This document shows positions 18,777 to 29,122 of a stretch of DNA of 64,000 bases, one piece after another. Position 1 is the stretch's first letter. Every line of letters starts with the position of its first letter. Where the stretch lies: the NCBI RefSeq assembly GCF_003966125.1, contig NZ_RXMA01000012.1, positions 62,001 to 126,000 on the forward strand. Direction: 5' to 3'. A program made the translations under genes and the position numbers. This stretch comes from Azospirillum griseum. Its GTDB lineage: Bacteria; Pseudomonadota; Alphaproteobacteria; Azospirillales; Azospirillaceae. A model generated the notes under the pieces. It was given only the letters and a program-made list of their open reading frames with translations. It did no database searches and had not been told where the DNA came from.

Positions 18777-20217
18777 CGCCAGCGCGCCCGCCGATCCGGA
18801 CGTGACCGGGCTGACCGCCGACAGCCGCGCGGTCAGGCCCGGTTTTGTCTTTGCGGCCTTGGCGGGTGCGAAGGCCGATGGGCGCGCCTTCATCCGCGAC
18901 GCGCTGGACAAGGGGGCCGTCGCCATCCTGGCCGCCGAAGGAACCGAGCTGCCGCCCGACGCGGCCGGAGCCGTGCTGCTGACCGATCCGCAGCCGCGCC
19001 TGACCTTTGCCCGCATGGCCGCCGCCTTCCACGGCCACCGCCAGCCGGGAACCGTGGTCGCCGTCACCGGGACCAACGGCAAGACCTCCACCGTCCAATT
19101 CGCCGCCCAAATCTGGGAACGCATGGGCAAGGCGGCGGCCAGCCTGGGCACGCTGGGGTTGATCGGGCCGGGGTTGGGCGGCTACGGCGCGATGACCACG
19201 CCCGATCCGGTGGCTCTGCACCGCCAGTTGGCCGCCGTCGCCGACGCGGGCATCGACCATCTGGCGATGGAGGCGTCGAGCCACGGCCTGGACCAATTCC
19301 GTCTGGACGCGGTGACGCTGGCCGCCGGGGGCTTCACCAACCTGACGCGCGACCATCTCGACTATCACGGCACGATGGAGGCGTACCGCGACGCCAAGGC
19401 GCTGCTGTTCAGCCGCGTCCTGCCGCCCGGTGCGGCCGCCGTGCTGAACGCCGATTCGCCGGATCACGCGCATTTTGCCACCGCCAGCCGGGCGCGCGGG
19501 CTGCGTGTGCTGTCCTACGGCTTGGCCGGGGAGGAGCTGCGCGTGCGCGCCGTCACCCCGCTGGCCCACGGGCAACGGCTGGATCTGACCGTTCTGGGCC
19601 GCGAGGTCCGCGTTGATCTGCCGCTGGCCGGTCAATTCCAGGCCTGGAACGTGCTGTGCGCGCTGGGTCTGGTGATCGGGTCGGGCGGGGATGTGGACAC
19701 CGCGCTGGCCACCCTGCCGACGCTGGACGGCGTGCCGGGCCGCTTGCAGCACGTCGCCACCCACCCGAACGGGGCCACCGTCTACGTCGATTTCGCCCAC
19801 ACGCCCGACGCGCTGGACACGGTGCTCACCGCCCTGCGCGGTCACGCGCAACGCCATCTGGTCGCCGTGTTCGGCTGCGGCGGCGACCGCGACCGGGGCA
19901 AACGCCCGGTGATGGGCGCGCTGGCCGCCCGTCTGGCCGACCGCGCCATCGTGACCGACGACAACCCGCGCACCGAGGATCCGGCCTTCGTGCGCGGCGA
20001 AATCCTGGCCGCCGCCACCGGCGACCTCGCCGGACGGCTGGAGGAGATCGGCGACCGGGCCGAGGCGATCCGCGCGGCGGTGCGCGGCCTTCAGCCCGGC
20101 GACGTGCTGGTGATCGCCGGCAAGGGCCATGAACCGGGGCAGATCGTCGGGACCGAGGTCCGCCCCTTCGACGACGCCGAGGAAGCCCGCAAAGCGGTTG
20201 CGGAGATCGCATCATGA
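18742..20217 (+). CDS. murE: UDP-MurNAc-L-Ala-D-Glu:meso-diaminopimelate ligase
   Basis: Adds meso-diaminopimelate to UDP-MurNAc-L-Ala-D-Glu in the cytoplasm, using ATP. 491 residues. It has the Mur ligase P-loop TGTNGKTST (K114), ASSHGLDQFR, the NLTRDHLDYHG motif (carbamoylated-Lys region), and the DAP-specific DNPR at 407-410. The best start is TTG 18742, with AGGGA 8 bases upstream, which places the start inside the ftsI coding end. Rare start use and overlap could lower its translation relative to ftsI. Confidence 0.96.
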   Translation: MRLSQLLPKPGSASAPADPDVTGLTADSRAVRPGFVFAALAGAKADGRAFIRDALDKGAVAILAAEGTELPPDAAGAVLLTDPQPRLTFARMAAAFHGHRQPGTVVAVTGTNGKTSTVQFAAQIWERMGKAAASLGTLGLIGPGLGGYGAMTTPDPVALHRQLAAVADAGIDHLAMEASSHGLDQFRLDAVTLAAGGFTNLTRDHLDYHGTMEAYRDAKALLFSRVLPPGAAAVLNADSPDHAHFATASRARGLRVLSYGLAGEELRVRAVTPLAHGQRLDLTVLGREVRVDLPLAGQFQAWNVLCALGLVIGSGGDVDTALATLPTLDGVPGRLQHVATHPNGATVYVDFAHTPDALDTVLTALRGHAQRHLVAVFGCGGDRDRGKRPVMGALAARLADRAIVTDDNPRTEDPAFVRGEILAAATGDLAGRLEEIGDRAEAIRAAVRGLQPGDVLVIAGKGHEPGQIVGTEVRPFDDAEEARKAVAEIAS

Positions 20218-21728
20218 CCAGCCCCCCCCTGACGAACCACCCCCTGACAAACCTGCCCATCCTGTGGACCGACGCCAGCGCCGTGGCCGCCACCGGCGGA
20301 CGCGCCACCCGGCCATGGGCGGCGACCGGCCTGTCGATCGACAGCCGCAAGATCGCGCCCGGTGATCTCTTCATCGCCATCCAGGGGCCGAATTTCGACG
20401 GGCACGCCTTCACCGCCGCCGCGCTGGCGGCCGGGGCCGCCGCCGCTCTGGTTTCCCGCGTGCCCGACGATGTCCCCGCCGACGCGCCGCTGCTGATCGT
20501 GGACGGCGACACGCTCGACGCCATGGCCGCGCTCGGCCAAACCTCCCGCGCCGCCTGCGGCGCGCGCATCGTCGGCGTCACCGGCTCGGTGGGCAAGACC
20601 AGCACCAAGGAGACGCTGCGCCATGTCCTGGCCGCGCAGGGGGCGACCTACGCCACCGAAGGCAGCCTGAACAACCATTGGGGCGTGCCGCTGTCGCTGG
20701 CCCGCCTGCCCGCCGACAGCCGGTTCGGCGTGTTCGAACTGGGCATGAACCACGCGGGCGAGTTGGGGCCGCTGTCCCGGCAGGTCCGCCCCCACGTCGC
20801 GCTCATCACCAACGTCGAGGCGGTGCATCTGGAGTTCTTTGACTCGGTGGCCGCCATCGCCGACGCCAAGGCCGAGATCTTCGAAGGGCTGGCCCCCAAT
20901 GGGGTGGCGATCCTGAACCGCGACAACGCGCAGTTCGACCGCCTGGCCGCCGCCGCCCGCGCGCGGGGCCTCAGCCGCATTCACAGCTTCGGGACCGCCG
21001 ACGGGACCGACGCCCAACTGCTGGATCTGACGCTGGGCGCGACCAGCAGCGCGGCCACCGCGCGCGTTCATGGTCAAACCCTGTCCTTCACCGTGGCGAT
21101 GCCGGGGCGGCATTGGGTGATGAACAGCCTGGGCGTTCTGCTGGCCGTCGCTGCCCTGGGCGGGGACGCCGCGCAGGCGGCGCAATCGCTGGCCACGCTG
21201 AACCCGGTCAAGGGGCGCGGCGTGCGCAAGACGGTGACGCTGGCCGATGGCGGGACCTTCACCCTGGTTGATGAAAGCTACAACGCCAGCCCGGCGGCGA
21301 TGGCGGCGACGCTGGGGGTGCTGGGCAATCTGCCGGTGGCCGAAGGCGGGCGGCGCATCGCCGTGCTGGGCGACATGCGCGAACTGGGCGACACCGCCGA
21401 CGCGCTGCACGCCGATCTGGCCGGACCGCTGCTCGCCGCCGGGGTGGAGCGCGTCTATGCCTGCGGCCCGCACATGCGGGTGCTGTTCGACCGGCTGCCG
21501 CCGGACCGGCGCGGGGCCTGGACCGAATCCAGCCGTGATCTGGCCCCCATCGTGGCCGACGCGGTGCGCGCGAACGACGTGGTGATGGTCAAGGGATCGC
21601 TGGGCAGCCGCACCGGATTGATCGTGGACGCGCTGTTGACGCTCGACACCGCGCAAAACGCTGCTAAAACCCCCGCGACGACCAACACCGCAAATCCGCC
21701 CGACACCGCCAACGGTCCGCGAGGCTGA
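20214..21728 (+). CDS. murF: UDP-MurNAc-tripeptide:D-alanyl-D-alanine ligase
   Basis: Adds the D-Ala-D-Ala dipeptide to complete the UDP-MurNAc pentapeptide. 504 residues. It has GLSIDSRKIAPGDLFIAI, P-loop GVTGSVGKTSTK (K128), NNHWGVPLSL, FELGMNHAGEL and DESYNASPAAM, the MurF-specific motif. The C-terminal tail of about 25 residues is Thr/Asn/Pro-rich and probably disordered. It overlaps murE by ATGA. Confidence 0.97.
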   Translation: MTSPPLTNHPLTNLPILWTDASAVAATGGRATRPWAATGLSIDSRKIAPGDLFIAIQGPNFDGHAFTAAALAAGAAAALVSRVPDDVPADAPLLIVDGDTLDAMAALGQTSRAACGARIVGVTGSVGKTSTKETLRHVLAAQGATYATEGSLNNHWGVPLSLARLPADSRFGVFELGMNHAGELGPLSRQVRPHVALITNVEAVHLEFFDSVAAIADAKAEIFEGLAPNGVAILNRDNAQFDRLAAAARARGLSRIHSFGTADGTDAQLLDLTLGATSSAATARVHGQTLSFTVAMPGRHWVMNSLGVLLAVAALGGDAAQAAQSLATLNPVKGRGVRKTVTLADGGTFTLVDESYNASPAAMAATLGVLGNLPVAEGGRRIAVLGDMRELGDTADALHADLAGPLLAAGVERVYACGPHMRVLFDRLPPDRRGAWTESSRDLAPIVADAVRANDVVMVKGSLGSRTGLIVDALLTLDTAQNAAKTPATTNTANPPDTANGPRG

Positions 21729-21737
21729 TGGGAACCG

Positions 21738-22823
21738 ATGCTTTACAACCTTCTCTTTCCGCTGGCGGATGTCTTTTCGCCGTTCAACCTGTTCCGCTAC
21801 CTGACCTTTCGGACGGGCGGCGCGGTGTTGACCTCGCTGATCATCAGCTTTCTGTTCTTCCCCCGGCTGATCGCGTGGCTGAAGAGCAAGCAGGGGGAAG
21901 GCCAGCCCATCCGCGCCGACGGGCCGGAAAGCCATTTCAAGAAGAAGGGCACGCCCACCATGGGCGGCCTGATGATCCTGATCGCCATGACGGTCAGCAC
22001 CATCCTGTGGGCCGACGTCACCAACGCCTATCTGTGGATCGTGCTGCTGGTGACGATCGGCTACGGCCTGATCGGGTTCGGCGATGACTATCTGAAGCTG
22101 ACCAAGCGCAACACCAAGGGGCTGTCGGGCCGTTTCCGCCTGGGCTGGGAGATCGGCATCGGGTTGACCGCGTCGGCGCTCATCATGTGGGTGTCGGCCC
22201 CGCCCCTGGCGGGCGGCATCTCCGTGCCCTTCATCAAGGACTACCTGATCCAACTGTCGTGGTTCTTCGTGCCCTTCGGGGCCTTCGTCATGGTCGGGGC
22301 CTCGAACTCCGTCAATCTGACCGACGGGTTGGACGGGCTGGCCATCGTGCCGACGATGATCGCGGCGGGTTGCTTCGGCCTGATCTCCTACCTGACCGGC
22401 AACGCCATCTTCGCCAACTACCTGCAAATCCACCATGTGCCGGGGTCCGGTGAACTGGCGGTGTTCTGCGGCGCGCTGGTGGGGGCCGGGCTGGGCTTCC
22501 TCTGGTACAACGCGCCGCCCGCCATGGTGTTCATGGGCGACACCGGCTCGCTGTCGCTGGGTGGGGCCTTGGGCGCGGTCAGCGTGGTGACGAAGCACGA
22601 AATCGTGCTGGGCATCATCGGCGGCCTGTTCGTGCTGGAGACGGTGTCGGTCATCGTGCAGGTCCTGTCCTTCAAGCTCACCGGCAAGCGCGTGTTCCGC
22701 ATGGCCCCGCTGCACCATCACTTCGAGAAAAAGGGCTGGGCGGAGCCGACCGTGGTCATCCGCTTCTGGATCATCGCGTCGATCCTGGCGCTGGTCGGCC
22801 TGTCCACCTTGAAACTGCGGTGA
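21738..22823 (+). CDS. mraY: Phospho-MurNAc-pentapeptide transferase
   Basis: Integral membrane enzyme that moves phospho-MurNAc-pentapeptide from UDP to undecaprenyl phosphate, giving lipid I. 361 residues with about ten membrane helices. It has [31 protein letters not shown] (catalytic DD), [28 protein letters not shown] and the HHHFEKKGW motif, all present. The start ATG lies 10 bases after the murF stop, with GGGAA before it. Confidence 0.97.
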   Translation: MLYNLLFPLADVFSPFNLFRYLTFRTGGAVLTSLIISFLFFPRLIAWLKSKQGEGQPIRADGPESHFKKKGTPTMGGLMILIAMTVSTILWADVTNAYLWIVLLVTIGYGLIGFGDDYLKLTKRNTKGLSGRFRLGWEIGIGLTASALIMWVSAPPLAGGISVPFIKDYLIQLSWFFVPFGAFVMVGASNSVNLTDGLDGLAIVPTMIAAGCFGLISYLTGNAIFANYLQIHHVPGSGELAVFCGALVGAGLGFLWYNAPPAMVFMGDTGSLSLGGALGAVSVVTKHEIVLGIIGGLFVLETVSVIVQVLSFKLTGKRVFRMAPLHHHFEKKGWAEPTVVIRFWIIASILALVGLSTLKLR

Positions 22824-22830
22824 GGCCGGA

Positions 22831-24240
22831 ATGATCGACCTGTTTTACATGGAAGGCTTGCCGGTCGCGGTCATGGGTCTGGGGAAATCCGGGCTGGCGA
22901 CCGCCGCCGCCTTGCGCCGCAGCGGGGCCGAGGTCTGGGTGTGGGACGACAACCCCGCCAGCCGCGCCAAGGCCGAGGCCGACGGCTTCCGTGTGGTCGA
23001 TCTCGCCACCGCCGATCTGTCGGAGTTGACGACCATCGTCTGGTCGCCCGGCATTCCCCACACCCACCCGGCCCCACACCCGGTGGCCGTCCGCGCCCGC
23101 GCGGCGGGGGTTGAGCTGGTGTGCGACGTCGAGTTGCTGGGCCGGTCCGAGCGCGATTCGTCCTTCATCGGCATCACCGGCACGAACGGAAAGTCCACCA
23201 CCACCACCCTGATCGGCCACATCATGGCGGCGGCGCGGCGGCCCATCCAGGTGGGCGGCAACCTCGGCACGCCGGTCCTGTCCTTCGACCCGCTGGGCAG
23301 CGGCGGGACCCACATTCTGGAGATGTCGAGCTATCAGCTGGAGCTGACCTTCTCCATCACCTTCGACGTCGCCATCCTGCTGAACATCACGCCCGACCAT
23401 CTGGCCCGCCATGGCGGCATGGACGGCTATGTGGCGGCGAAGTCGCTGATCTTTCATCGCCAGACCGGCCCGCGCACGGCGGTGATCGGGGTGGACGACG
23501 CGCCGAGCCGCCGGATTTGCGCCGAGCTGACCGCCGCCGCCGATCAACGGATTTGGCCGATTTCGGCGCGTGGTCCGGTGGCCGGTGGCGTCTACGCCGC
23601 CGACGGCGGGTTGATCGACGACACCGACGGGCGGGCCGAACGGGTGGCCGAACTGGCCGATTTTCCCAACCTGCTGGGCGCGCACAATTGGCAGAACGCG
23701 GCGGCGGCCTACGCCGCCTGCAAGGCCGCCGGGGTGCCGGTTGCCACCATCGTCCAGGCGATGACAAGCTTTCCCGGCCTTGCCCACCGCCAGCAATTGG
23801 TCGCGACCGTGAACGGCGTGCGCTTCGTCAACGACAGCAAGGCGACCAACGCCGACGCCACCGAAAAGGCGCTGGCGACCTTCGACCCGATCTATTGGAT
23901 CCTGGGCGGGCAAGCCAAGGACACCGGGCTGGCCGGGTTGGAGGGTTATATGGGCCGGGTCCGCCATGCCTTCCTGATCGGCGAGGCGCAGGACCAGTTC
24001 GCCGCGTGGCTGACCGCGCAGGGGGTGGCGCACACCCGCTGCGGCACGCTCGACATCGCCACCACCAAGGCCGCCGGTCTCGCGCTGGCCGAGGGGCTGG
24101 ACGGGGCCTGCGTGCTGTTGTCGCCCGCCTGCGCCAGTTGGGACCAGTTCGCCAATTTCGAAAAGCGGGGCGAGGCCTTTGCCGGGTACGCCGCCGCCAT
24201 CGCCGCCGCGCGCGAACCGGAGGGGAGTGAGGACGAATGA
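22831..24240 (+). CDS. murD: UDP-MurNAc-L-alanine:D-glutamate ligase
   Basis: Adds D-Glu to UDP-MurNAc-L-Ala in the cytoplasm. 469 residues. An N-terminal Rossmann region (VAVMGLGKSGLATAAALRR) is followed by P-loop GITGTNGKSTTT (K121), EMSSYQLE, NITPDHLARHG and VNDSKATNADAT. The start is 8 bases after mraY and the stop overlaps ftsW by ATGA. Confidence 0.96.
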   Translation: MIDLFYMEGLPVAVMGLGKSGLATAAALRRSGAEVWVWDDNPASRAKAEADGFRVVDLATADLSELTTIVWSPGIPHTHPAPHPVAVRARAAGVELVCDVELLGRSERDSSFIGITGTNGKSTTTTLIGHIMAAARRPIQVGGNLGTPVLSFDPLGSGGTHILEMSSYQLELTFSITFDVAILLNITPDHLARHGGMDGYVAAKSLIFHRQTGPRTAVIGVDDAPSRRICAELTAAADQRIWPISARGPVAGGVYAADGGLIDDTDGRAERVAELADFPNLLGAHNWQNAAAAYAACKAAGVPVATIVQAMTSFPGLAHRQQLVATVNGVRFVNDSKATNADATEKALATFDPIYWILGGQAKDTGLAGLEGYMGRVRHAFLIGEAQDQFAAWLTAQGVAHTRCGTLDIATTKAAGLALAEGLDGACVLLSPACASWDQFANFEKRGEAFAGYAAAIAAAREPEGSEDE

Positions 24241-25358
24241 TCACCTTCGACCGCACCGACCAATCGATCTTCGGCCGCTGGTGGTGGACGGTGGACCGCT
24301 GGCAGTTGGGGGCCGTCGCCCTGCTGATGTTCCTGGGAACGGTGCTGATCACCGCCGCCAGCCCGCCGGTGGCCGAGCGCATCGGCATCCAGGACATGTT
24401 CCATTTCGTCGAACGCCACCTGATGATGCTGGTCCCGTCCATCGCCATCATGTGCGGCGTGTCGTTGCTCAGCCCGCGCGGCGTGCGGCGGTTGGCGCTG
24501 GGCGTGTTCCTGGTGGCGCTGCTGCTGGTGTTCGCCACGCTGGTCGTCGGGGTGGAGATCAAGGGCGCGCGCCGCTGGATCCACATCCCCGGCCTGTCGA
24601 TCCAACCATCCGAGTTCGTGAAACCCGCCTTCGCCGTGGTGGCGGCCTGGCTCTTTTCGCTGTCGCGCACCCTGCCCGGCTTTCCCGGCGCGCTGGTGTC
24701 GATGGCGCTCTACGGCGTGACCACCGCCGGGCTGATCCTGCAACCCGATCTGGGCATGACCTTCGTCGTCTCGGCGGTGTGGTTCACCCAATTCTTTCTC
24801 GCCGGGCTGAACATCATGCTGGTGATGGCGTTGGGCGGGGTCGGCGTGGCCGGACTGTTCGGGGCCTATCTGCTGCTGCCGCACGTCACCAGCCGCATCA
24901 ACCGCTTCCTCGACCCCCACGCGGGCGACAATTATCAGGTCAACCGCTCGATGGAGGCCTTCGCCAACGGCGGGCTTTTCGGCACCGGCCCCGGTCAGGG
25001 CACGGTGAAATTCTCCCTGCCCGACAGCCATGCCGACTTCATCTTTGCCGTGGCGGGGGAGGAGATGGGGCTGGTCTTCTGTCTGTTCCTGGTGATGCTG
25101 TTCGCTTTCGTCGTGCTGCGCGGCTTTGCCCGCGTCTTCAACGACAGCAATTATTTCGTGCTGCTCGCCACCGCCGGCCTGCTGATCCAGTTCGGCCTGC
25201 AGGCGGCGATCAACATGGGGTCGGCGCTGCATCTGATGCCAACCAAGGGCATGACGCTGCCCTTCATCTCCTATGGCGGCTCGTCGCTGCTGGCGCTGGG
25301 CTTCGGCATGGGCATGGTGCTGGCGCTGACGCGCAAGCGCTTCGGCCCGATGGAGTGA
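24237..25358 (+). CDS. ftsW: Septal peptidoglycan glycosyltransferase FtsW (SEDS family)
   Basis: Polymerises lipid II at the septum together with FtsI. 373 residues with about ten membrane helices. SEDS landmarks are KGARRWIHIPGLSIQPSEFVKPAF, LQPDLGMTFV (catalytic-region Asp), NYQVNRSMEAFANGGLFGTGPGQG, the SHADFIFAVAGEEMG loop and FISYGGSSLLA. It overlaps murD by ATGA and is followed 8 bases later by murG. Confidence 0.97.
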   Translation: MITFDRTDQSIFGRWWWTVDRWQLGAVALLMFLGTVLITAASPPVAERIGIQDMFHFVERHLMMLVPSIAIMCGVSLLSPRGVRRLALGVFLVALLLVFATLVVGVEIKGARRWIHIPGLSIQPSEFVKPAFAVVAAWLFSLSRTLPGFPGALVSMALYGVTTAGLILQPDLGMTFVVSAVWFTQFFLAGLNIMLVMALGGVGVAGLFGAYLLLPHVTSRINRFLDPHAGDNYQVNRSMEAFANGGLFGTGPGQGTVKFSLPDSHADFIFAVAGEEMGLVFCLFLVMLFAFVVLRGFARVFNDSNYFVLLATAGLLIQFGLQAAINMGSALHLMPTKGMTLPFISYGGSSLLALGFGMGMVLALTRKRFGPME

Positions 25359-25365
25359 CGCGGCG

Positions 25366-26499
25366 ATGACCTCCCCCACCACCAACAGCATCGTGCTGGC
25401 CGCTGGCGGCACCGGCGGGCACATGTTCCCGGCCGAGGCGCTGGCCCGCGCGCTGCTGGCCCGTGGCCGGTCGGTGACGCTGGTGACGGACCGGCGCGGC
25501 CACGCCTTTGGCGAGTCGCTGGCGGAGGTCCCGGTCCACCGCATCCGCGCCGCCTCCCCCGGGGCGGGCATCGTCGGCAAGCTGAAGGCCGCCGTCGAAA
25601 TGGCGCTGGGGCTGCTGGAGGCCCGCAGCCTGCTGCGTCGCCTGCGCCCGGCGGCGGTGGTCGGCTTTGGCGGCTACCCGTCGGTTCCGACCGTCTACGC
25701 CGCCATCCAGGGCCGGATTCCCGCCCTGCTGCACGAACAGAACGCCGTTCTGGGCCGGGCCAACCGGATGCTGATCGCCGGGGCGCGCCGTCTGGCCGTC
25801 GCCTTCACCGGGGTGTCGCGCATCGGCGAGGCCGACCGCGCCAAGATCATCCGCACCGGCAACCCGGTCCGCCCGGCCATCGCCGCCCACCGCGACGCCC
25901 CCTATCACGCGCCGGAGGGGACCGCGCCGATCCACCTGCTGGTGATGGGCGGCAGCCAGGGCGCGCGGGTCTTTTCCGAGGTGATCCCGCAGGCGCTGGC
26001 CCTGCTGCCCGCCGACACCCGCGCCCGCATCCATCTGTCGCAGCAATGCCGACCGGAGGATCTGGAGGCCGCGCGTGTCGCCCTGTCCGATCTGGGCCTG
26101 GGCGGCCTGACGTTGGAGAGCTTCTTCCGCGACGTGCCGGACCGTCTGGCCGCTTGCCATCTGGCCATCACCCGGTCGGGGGCCTCGACCATCGCGGAAT
26201 TGACCTGCGTCGGCCGCCCGGCGATCCTGGTCCCCTACCCGCACGCCACCGACGACCACCAGACCGCCAACGCCCGCCAGTTGGCGGAGGTCGGGGCGGC
26301 GTGGCTGGTTCCGCAGCCGGAGTTCACCGCCCGCGCGCTGGCCGACCGCCTGGGGATGCTGCTGACCGACCCCGCCGCCCTGCGCGCCGCCGCCATGGCG
26401 GCCCGCGATTGGGGAACCGCGCAAGCCGCCGACGCGCTGGCCGACGCGGTTCTGGCGATGCTCGCGACACCAGAAACCAAGGGGGCAGCCGCGCCATGA
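25366..26499 (+). CDS. murG: Lipid II-forming GlcNAc transferase
   Basis: Peripheral inner-membrane glycosyltransferase (GT28) that converts lipid I to lipid II with UDP-GlcNAc. 377 residues. It has the glycine-rich AAGGTGGHMFPAEALA near the N terminus, VGFGGYPSVPT, HEQNAVLGRANRM, LVMGGSQGARVF and ITRSGASTIAELTCVGRPAILVPYPHATDDHQ. All donor and acceptor motifs are intact. The stop overlaps the start of the small unknown gene by ATGA. Confidence 0.97.
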   Translation: MTSPTTNSIVLAAGGTGGHMFPAEALARALLARGRSVTLVTDRRGHAFGESLAEVPVHRIRAASPGAGIVGKLKAAVEMALGLLEARSLLRRLRPAAVVGFGGYPSVPTVYAAIQGRIPALLHEQNAVLGRANRMLIAGARRLAVAFTGVSRIGEADRAKIIRTGNPVRPAIAAHRDAPYHAPEGTAPIHLLVMGGSQGARVFSEVIPQALALLPADTRARIHLSQQCRPEDLEAARVALSDLGLGGLTLESFFRDVPDRLAACHLAITRSGASTIAELTCVGRPAILVPYPHATDDHQTANARQLAEVGAAWLVPQPEFTARALADRLGMLLTDPAALRAAAMAARDWGTAQAADALADAVLAMLATPETKGAAAP

Positions 26500-26753
26500 T
26501 GAAGACCCGGACGACCGCCCGCGCGCTGACCAAACCCGACGCAAAGGGGTTGGAGAATTGGCCGCACTTGACCCGGACCGAGGGAGGATGGTTCAACCGT
26601 CCTTATTGTCCCCTCGTACCCCGGTCGATCCTTGGCACCAGCTTTCTACGCAACCGCCTGCACGCCATCCATGGGGCGCAGCCCCTTCCCGCCGACCTGT
26701 CCGACGACGCGGTCGACGCCACCCTTCGCCTGATGCTCCGACGCGGAAAGTAA
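26496..26753 (+). CDS. Small uncharacterised protein coupled between murG and murC
   Basis: 85-codon frame starting at the ATGA overlap with murG and stopping 6 bases before the murC ATG. Translational coupling and the absence of any spare DNA argue that it is a real gene. The product begins MMKTRTTARALTKPDAKG and contains the aromatic, basic stretch WPHLTRTEGGWFNRPYCPL. It ends with an acidic-then-basic helix-like segment (LSDDAVDATLRLMLRRGK). No signal peptide or membrane helix is visible. I do not recognise the family. murG and murC are usually adjacent in dcw clusters, so this is an insertion into the standard order. Confidence 0.72.
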   Translation: MMKTRTTARALTKPDAKGLENWPHLTRTEGGWFNRPYCPLVPRSILGTSFLRNRLHAIHGAQPLPADLSDDAVDATLRLMLRRGK

Positions 26754-26759
26754 GTCCAG

Positions 26760-28178
26760 ATGCGCGCTCTTCCCCTCTCCATCGGCACCATTCATTTCGT
26801 CGGCATCGGCGGCATCGGCATGAGCGGCATCGCCGAGGTGCTGCGCAATTTGGGCTACACGGTCCAAGGCTCCGACCTGACGGAAAGCGCCAACGTCAAG
26901 CGGCTGCGCGACCTGGGCATCCGCGTCTTCATCGGCCATCAGGCGGAGAACATCGTCGGGGCCACGGTTCTGGTGGTGTCCTCGGCGGTCAAGCGCGACA
27001 ACCCGGAGGTCGTCGCCGCCCGCGCCGCCCTGGTCCCGGTGGTGCGCCGCGCCGAAATGCTGGGCGAGCTGATGCGGCTGAAATGGGCCATCGCCATCGG
27101 CGGGACCCACGGCAAGACCACGACGACCTCGATGGTCGGCCACATGCTGGAACACGCCAACCTCGACCCCACCGTCATCAACGGCGGCATCATCAACGCC
27201 TACGGCTCCAACACCCGGCTTGGAACCGGCGACTGGATGGTGGTGGAGGCCGACGAGAGCGACGGAACCTTCGTCAAGCTGCCCGCCTGCATCGCCGTCG
27301 TCACCAACATGGACCCGGAGCATCTGGACTTCTACGGGACCTTCGACAACGCGCGCGCCGCGTTCGACAGCTTCGTCCAGAACATCCCCTTCTACGGCTT
27401 CGCCGCGCTCTGCATCGACCATCCGGAGGTGCAGGCGATGATTCCGCGCGTGTCGGATCGCCGCATCATCACCTACGGTTTTTCCCCGCAGGCCGACATC
27501 CGCGCCGTCAACGTCGAACACAGCCCGGCGGGGGCGAAATACGACGTGCTCGTCTATGACCGCCACACCGGCGAAACGCGCGCCATCACCGGGGTGCGCC
27601 TGCCGATGTACGGCCCGCACAACGTCCAGAACTCGCTGGCCTGCTTTGCCGTCGGCAACGAAATGGGCCTGCCCGATGTGGTGATGCGCGACAGCATGGC
27701 CAAGTTCCAGGGCGTGAAGCGCCGCTTCACCAAGACCGGCGAGGTCAACGGCATCACCGTGATCGACGATTACGGCCACCACCCGGTCGAGATCGCCGCC
27801 GTGCTGCGCGCCGCCCGCACCGCCGGGACCGGACGCACCATCGCCGTGGTCCAGCCCCACCGCTATTCGCGTCTGGCCAATCTGTTCGAAGAGTTCTGCA
27901 CCTGCTTCAACGACGCCGACGCCGTCGTCGTCGCCGATGTCTACGCGGCGGGCGAGGCCCCGATCGAGGGCGTCAACCGCGACACGTTGGTCGAAGGGCT
28001 GCGGATGCACGGGCACCGCCACGTCGTCGCCCTGCACGGCCCGCACGAACTGCCGCAGATCGTCCGCGAGATGGCCAAGCCCGGCGATCTGGTGGTGTGC
28101 CTGGGTGCCGGCAACATCACCCAATGGGCCAACAGCCTGCCCGCCGATCTGGCCGCCCTGTACGGCGTCAAGCCGTGA
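26760..28178 (+). CDS. murC: UDP-MurNAc:L-alanine ligase
   Basis: First peptide-adding enzyme of peptidoglycan synthesis. 472 residues. It has the N-terminal [14 protein letters not shown] nucleotide-sugar motif, P-loop [13 protein letters not shown] (K119), [22 protein letters not shown], and [10 protein letters not shown] with VQPHRYSRL near the C-terminal domain. It begins 6 bases after the small unknown gene. The end overlaps a GTG that can start murB. Confidence 0.97.
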   Translation: MRALPLSIGTIHFVGIGGIGMSGIAEVLRNLGYTVQGSDLTESANVKRLRDLGIRVFIGHQAENIVGATVLVVSSAVKRDNPEVVAARAALVPVVRRAEMLGELMRLKWAIAIGGTHGKTTTTSMVGHMLEHANLDPTVINGGIINAYGSNTRLGTGDWMVVEADESDGTFVKLPACIAVVTNMDPEHLDFYGTFDNARAAFDSFVQNIPFYGFAALCIDHPEVQAMIPRVSDRRIITYGFSPQADIRAVNVEHSPAGAKYDVLVYDRHTGETRAITGVRLPMYGPHNVQNSLACFAVGNEMGLPDVVMRDSMAKFQGVKRRFTKTGEVNGITVIDDYGHHPVEIAAVLRAARTAGTGRTIAVVQPHRYSRLANLFEEFCTCFNDADAVVVADVYAAGEAPIEGVNRDTLVEGLRMHGHRHVVALHGPHELPQIVREMAKPGDLVVCLGAGNITQWANSLPADLAALYGVKP

Positions 28179-29122
28179 CCGCCGTGCGCTCCATGACCCA
28201 ACCGGGCCAATCGCACCTGATCGAGCGGATGCCGCCCTGCCGGGGCCGTCTGAGCGCCGACGCGCCGCTGGCGCAGGTGACATGGTTCCGCGTCGGCGGC
28301 CCGGCGGAGGTGCTGTTCCGCCCCGCCGACGCCGACGATCTGGCCGGGTTTCTGGAGCGCCTGCCCGCCGACATCCCGGTGACGCTGATCGGCGTCGCCT
28401 CCAACCTGCTGATCCGCGACGGCGGCATTCCCGGCGTCACCATCCGGCTGGGCCGGGGCTTCACCGACATCGCCCGCGACGGTGACACCCTGACCGTGGG
28501 GGCCGCAGCACTCGACCTCAACGTCGCCGTGATGGCGCGGGACGCTGGGCTGGCGGGGCTGGAGTTCCTGTCCGGCATTCCCGGAACCATCGGCGGGGCG
28601 CTGCGCATGAACGGCGGGGCCTATGGCCAGGAGATGGCCGACGTGCTTTTGTCGGCCCAGGCGGTGGGCCGCGACGGCGCGCGCCTGATCCTCTCCAAGG
28701 ACGCGATGGGCTTCACCTACCGCCATTCCGGCGCGCCGGAGGATTGCGTCTTCACCGCTGCGGTGCTGCGCGGCGTGCCGGGCGACCGTGAAGCGATTGC
28801 CCAACGGATGGCCGAGATCGCCGAAAAGCGCGCCGACAGCCAGCCCGTGCGCTCTCGCACCGGCGGATCCACCTTCAAGAACCCGCCCGGCCACAAGGCG
28901 TGGGAACTGATCGACCGCGCCGGGTGCCGTGGCCTGTCCATCGGCGACGCCCAGGTGTCGGAACTGCACTGCAACTTCCTCATCAACCGGGGCAGCGCCA
29001 CCGCCGCCGATCTGGAAGGCTTGGGTGAAGAGGTGCGGCGGCGAGTGTTCGACCACAGCGGCGTGACGCTGGACTGGGAAATCAAGCGCGTCGGTATCCC
29101 CGGCGCAGGAGCCGCACCATGA
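28175..29122 (+). CDS. murB: UDP-N-acetylenolpyruvoylglucosamine reductase
   Basis: FAD enzyme that reduces UDP-GlcNAc-enolpyruvate to UDP-MurNAc with NADPH. About 315 residues, short-form (type II) MurB. It has [63 protein letters not shown] with the catalytic Ser in GST, and [13 protein letters not shown] 28175 overlaps the murC stop (GTGA), in keeping with coupling elsewhere in the cluster. GTG 28184 and ATG 28193 are alternatives; none has a clear ribosome site. Confidence 0.95.
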   Translation: MTAVRSMTQPGQSHLIERMPPCRGRLSADAPLAQVTWFRVGGPAEVLFRPADADDLAGFLERLPADIPVTLIGVASNLLIRDGGIPGVTIRLGRGFTDIARDGDTLTVGAAALDLNVAVMARDAGLAGLEFLSGIPGTIGGALRMNGGAYGQEMADVLLSAQAVGRDGARLILSKDAMGFTYRHSGAPEDCVFTAAVLRGVPGDREAIAQRMAEIAEKRADSQPVRSRTGGSTFKNPPGHKAWELIDRAGCRGLSIGDAQVSELHCNFLINRGSATAADLEGLGEEVRRRVFDHSGVTLDWEIKRVGIPGAGAAP

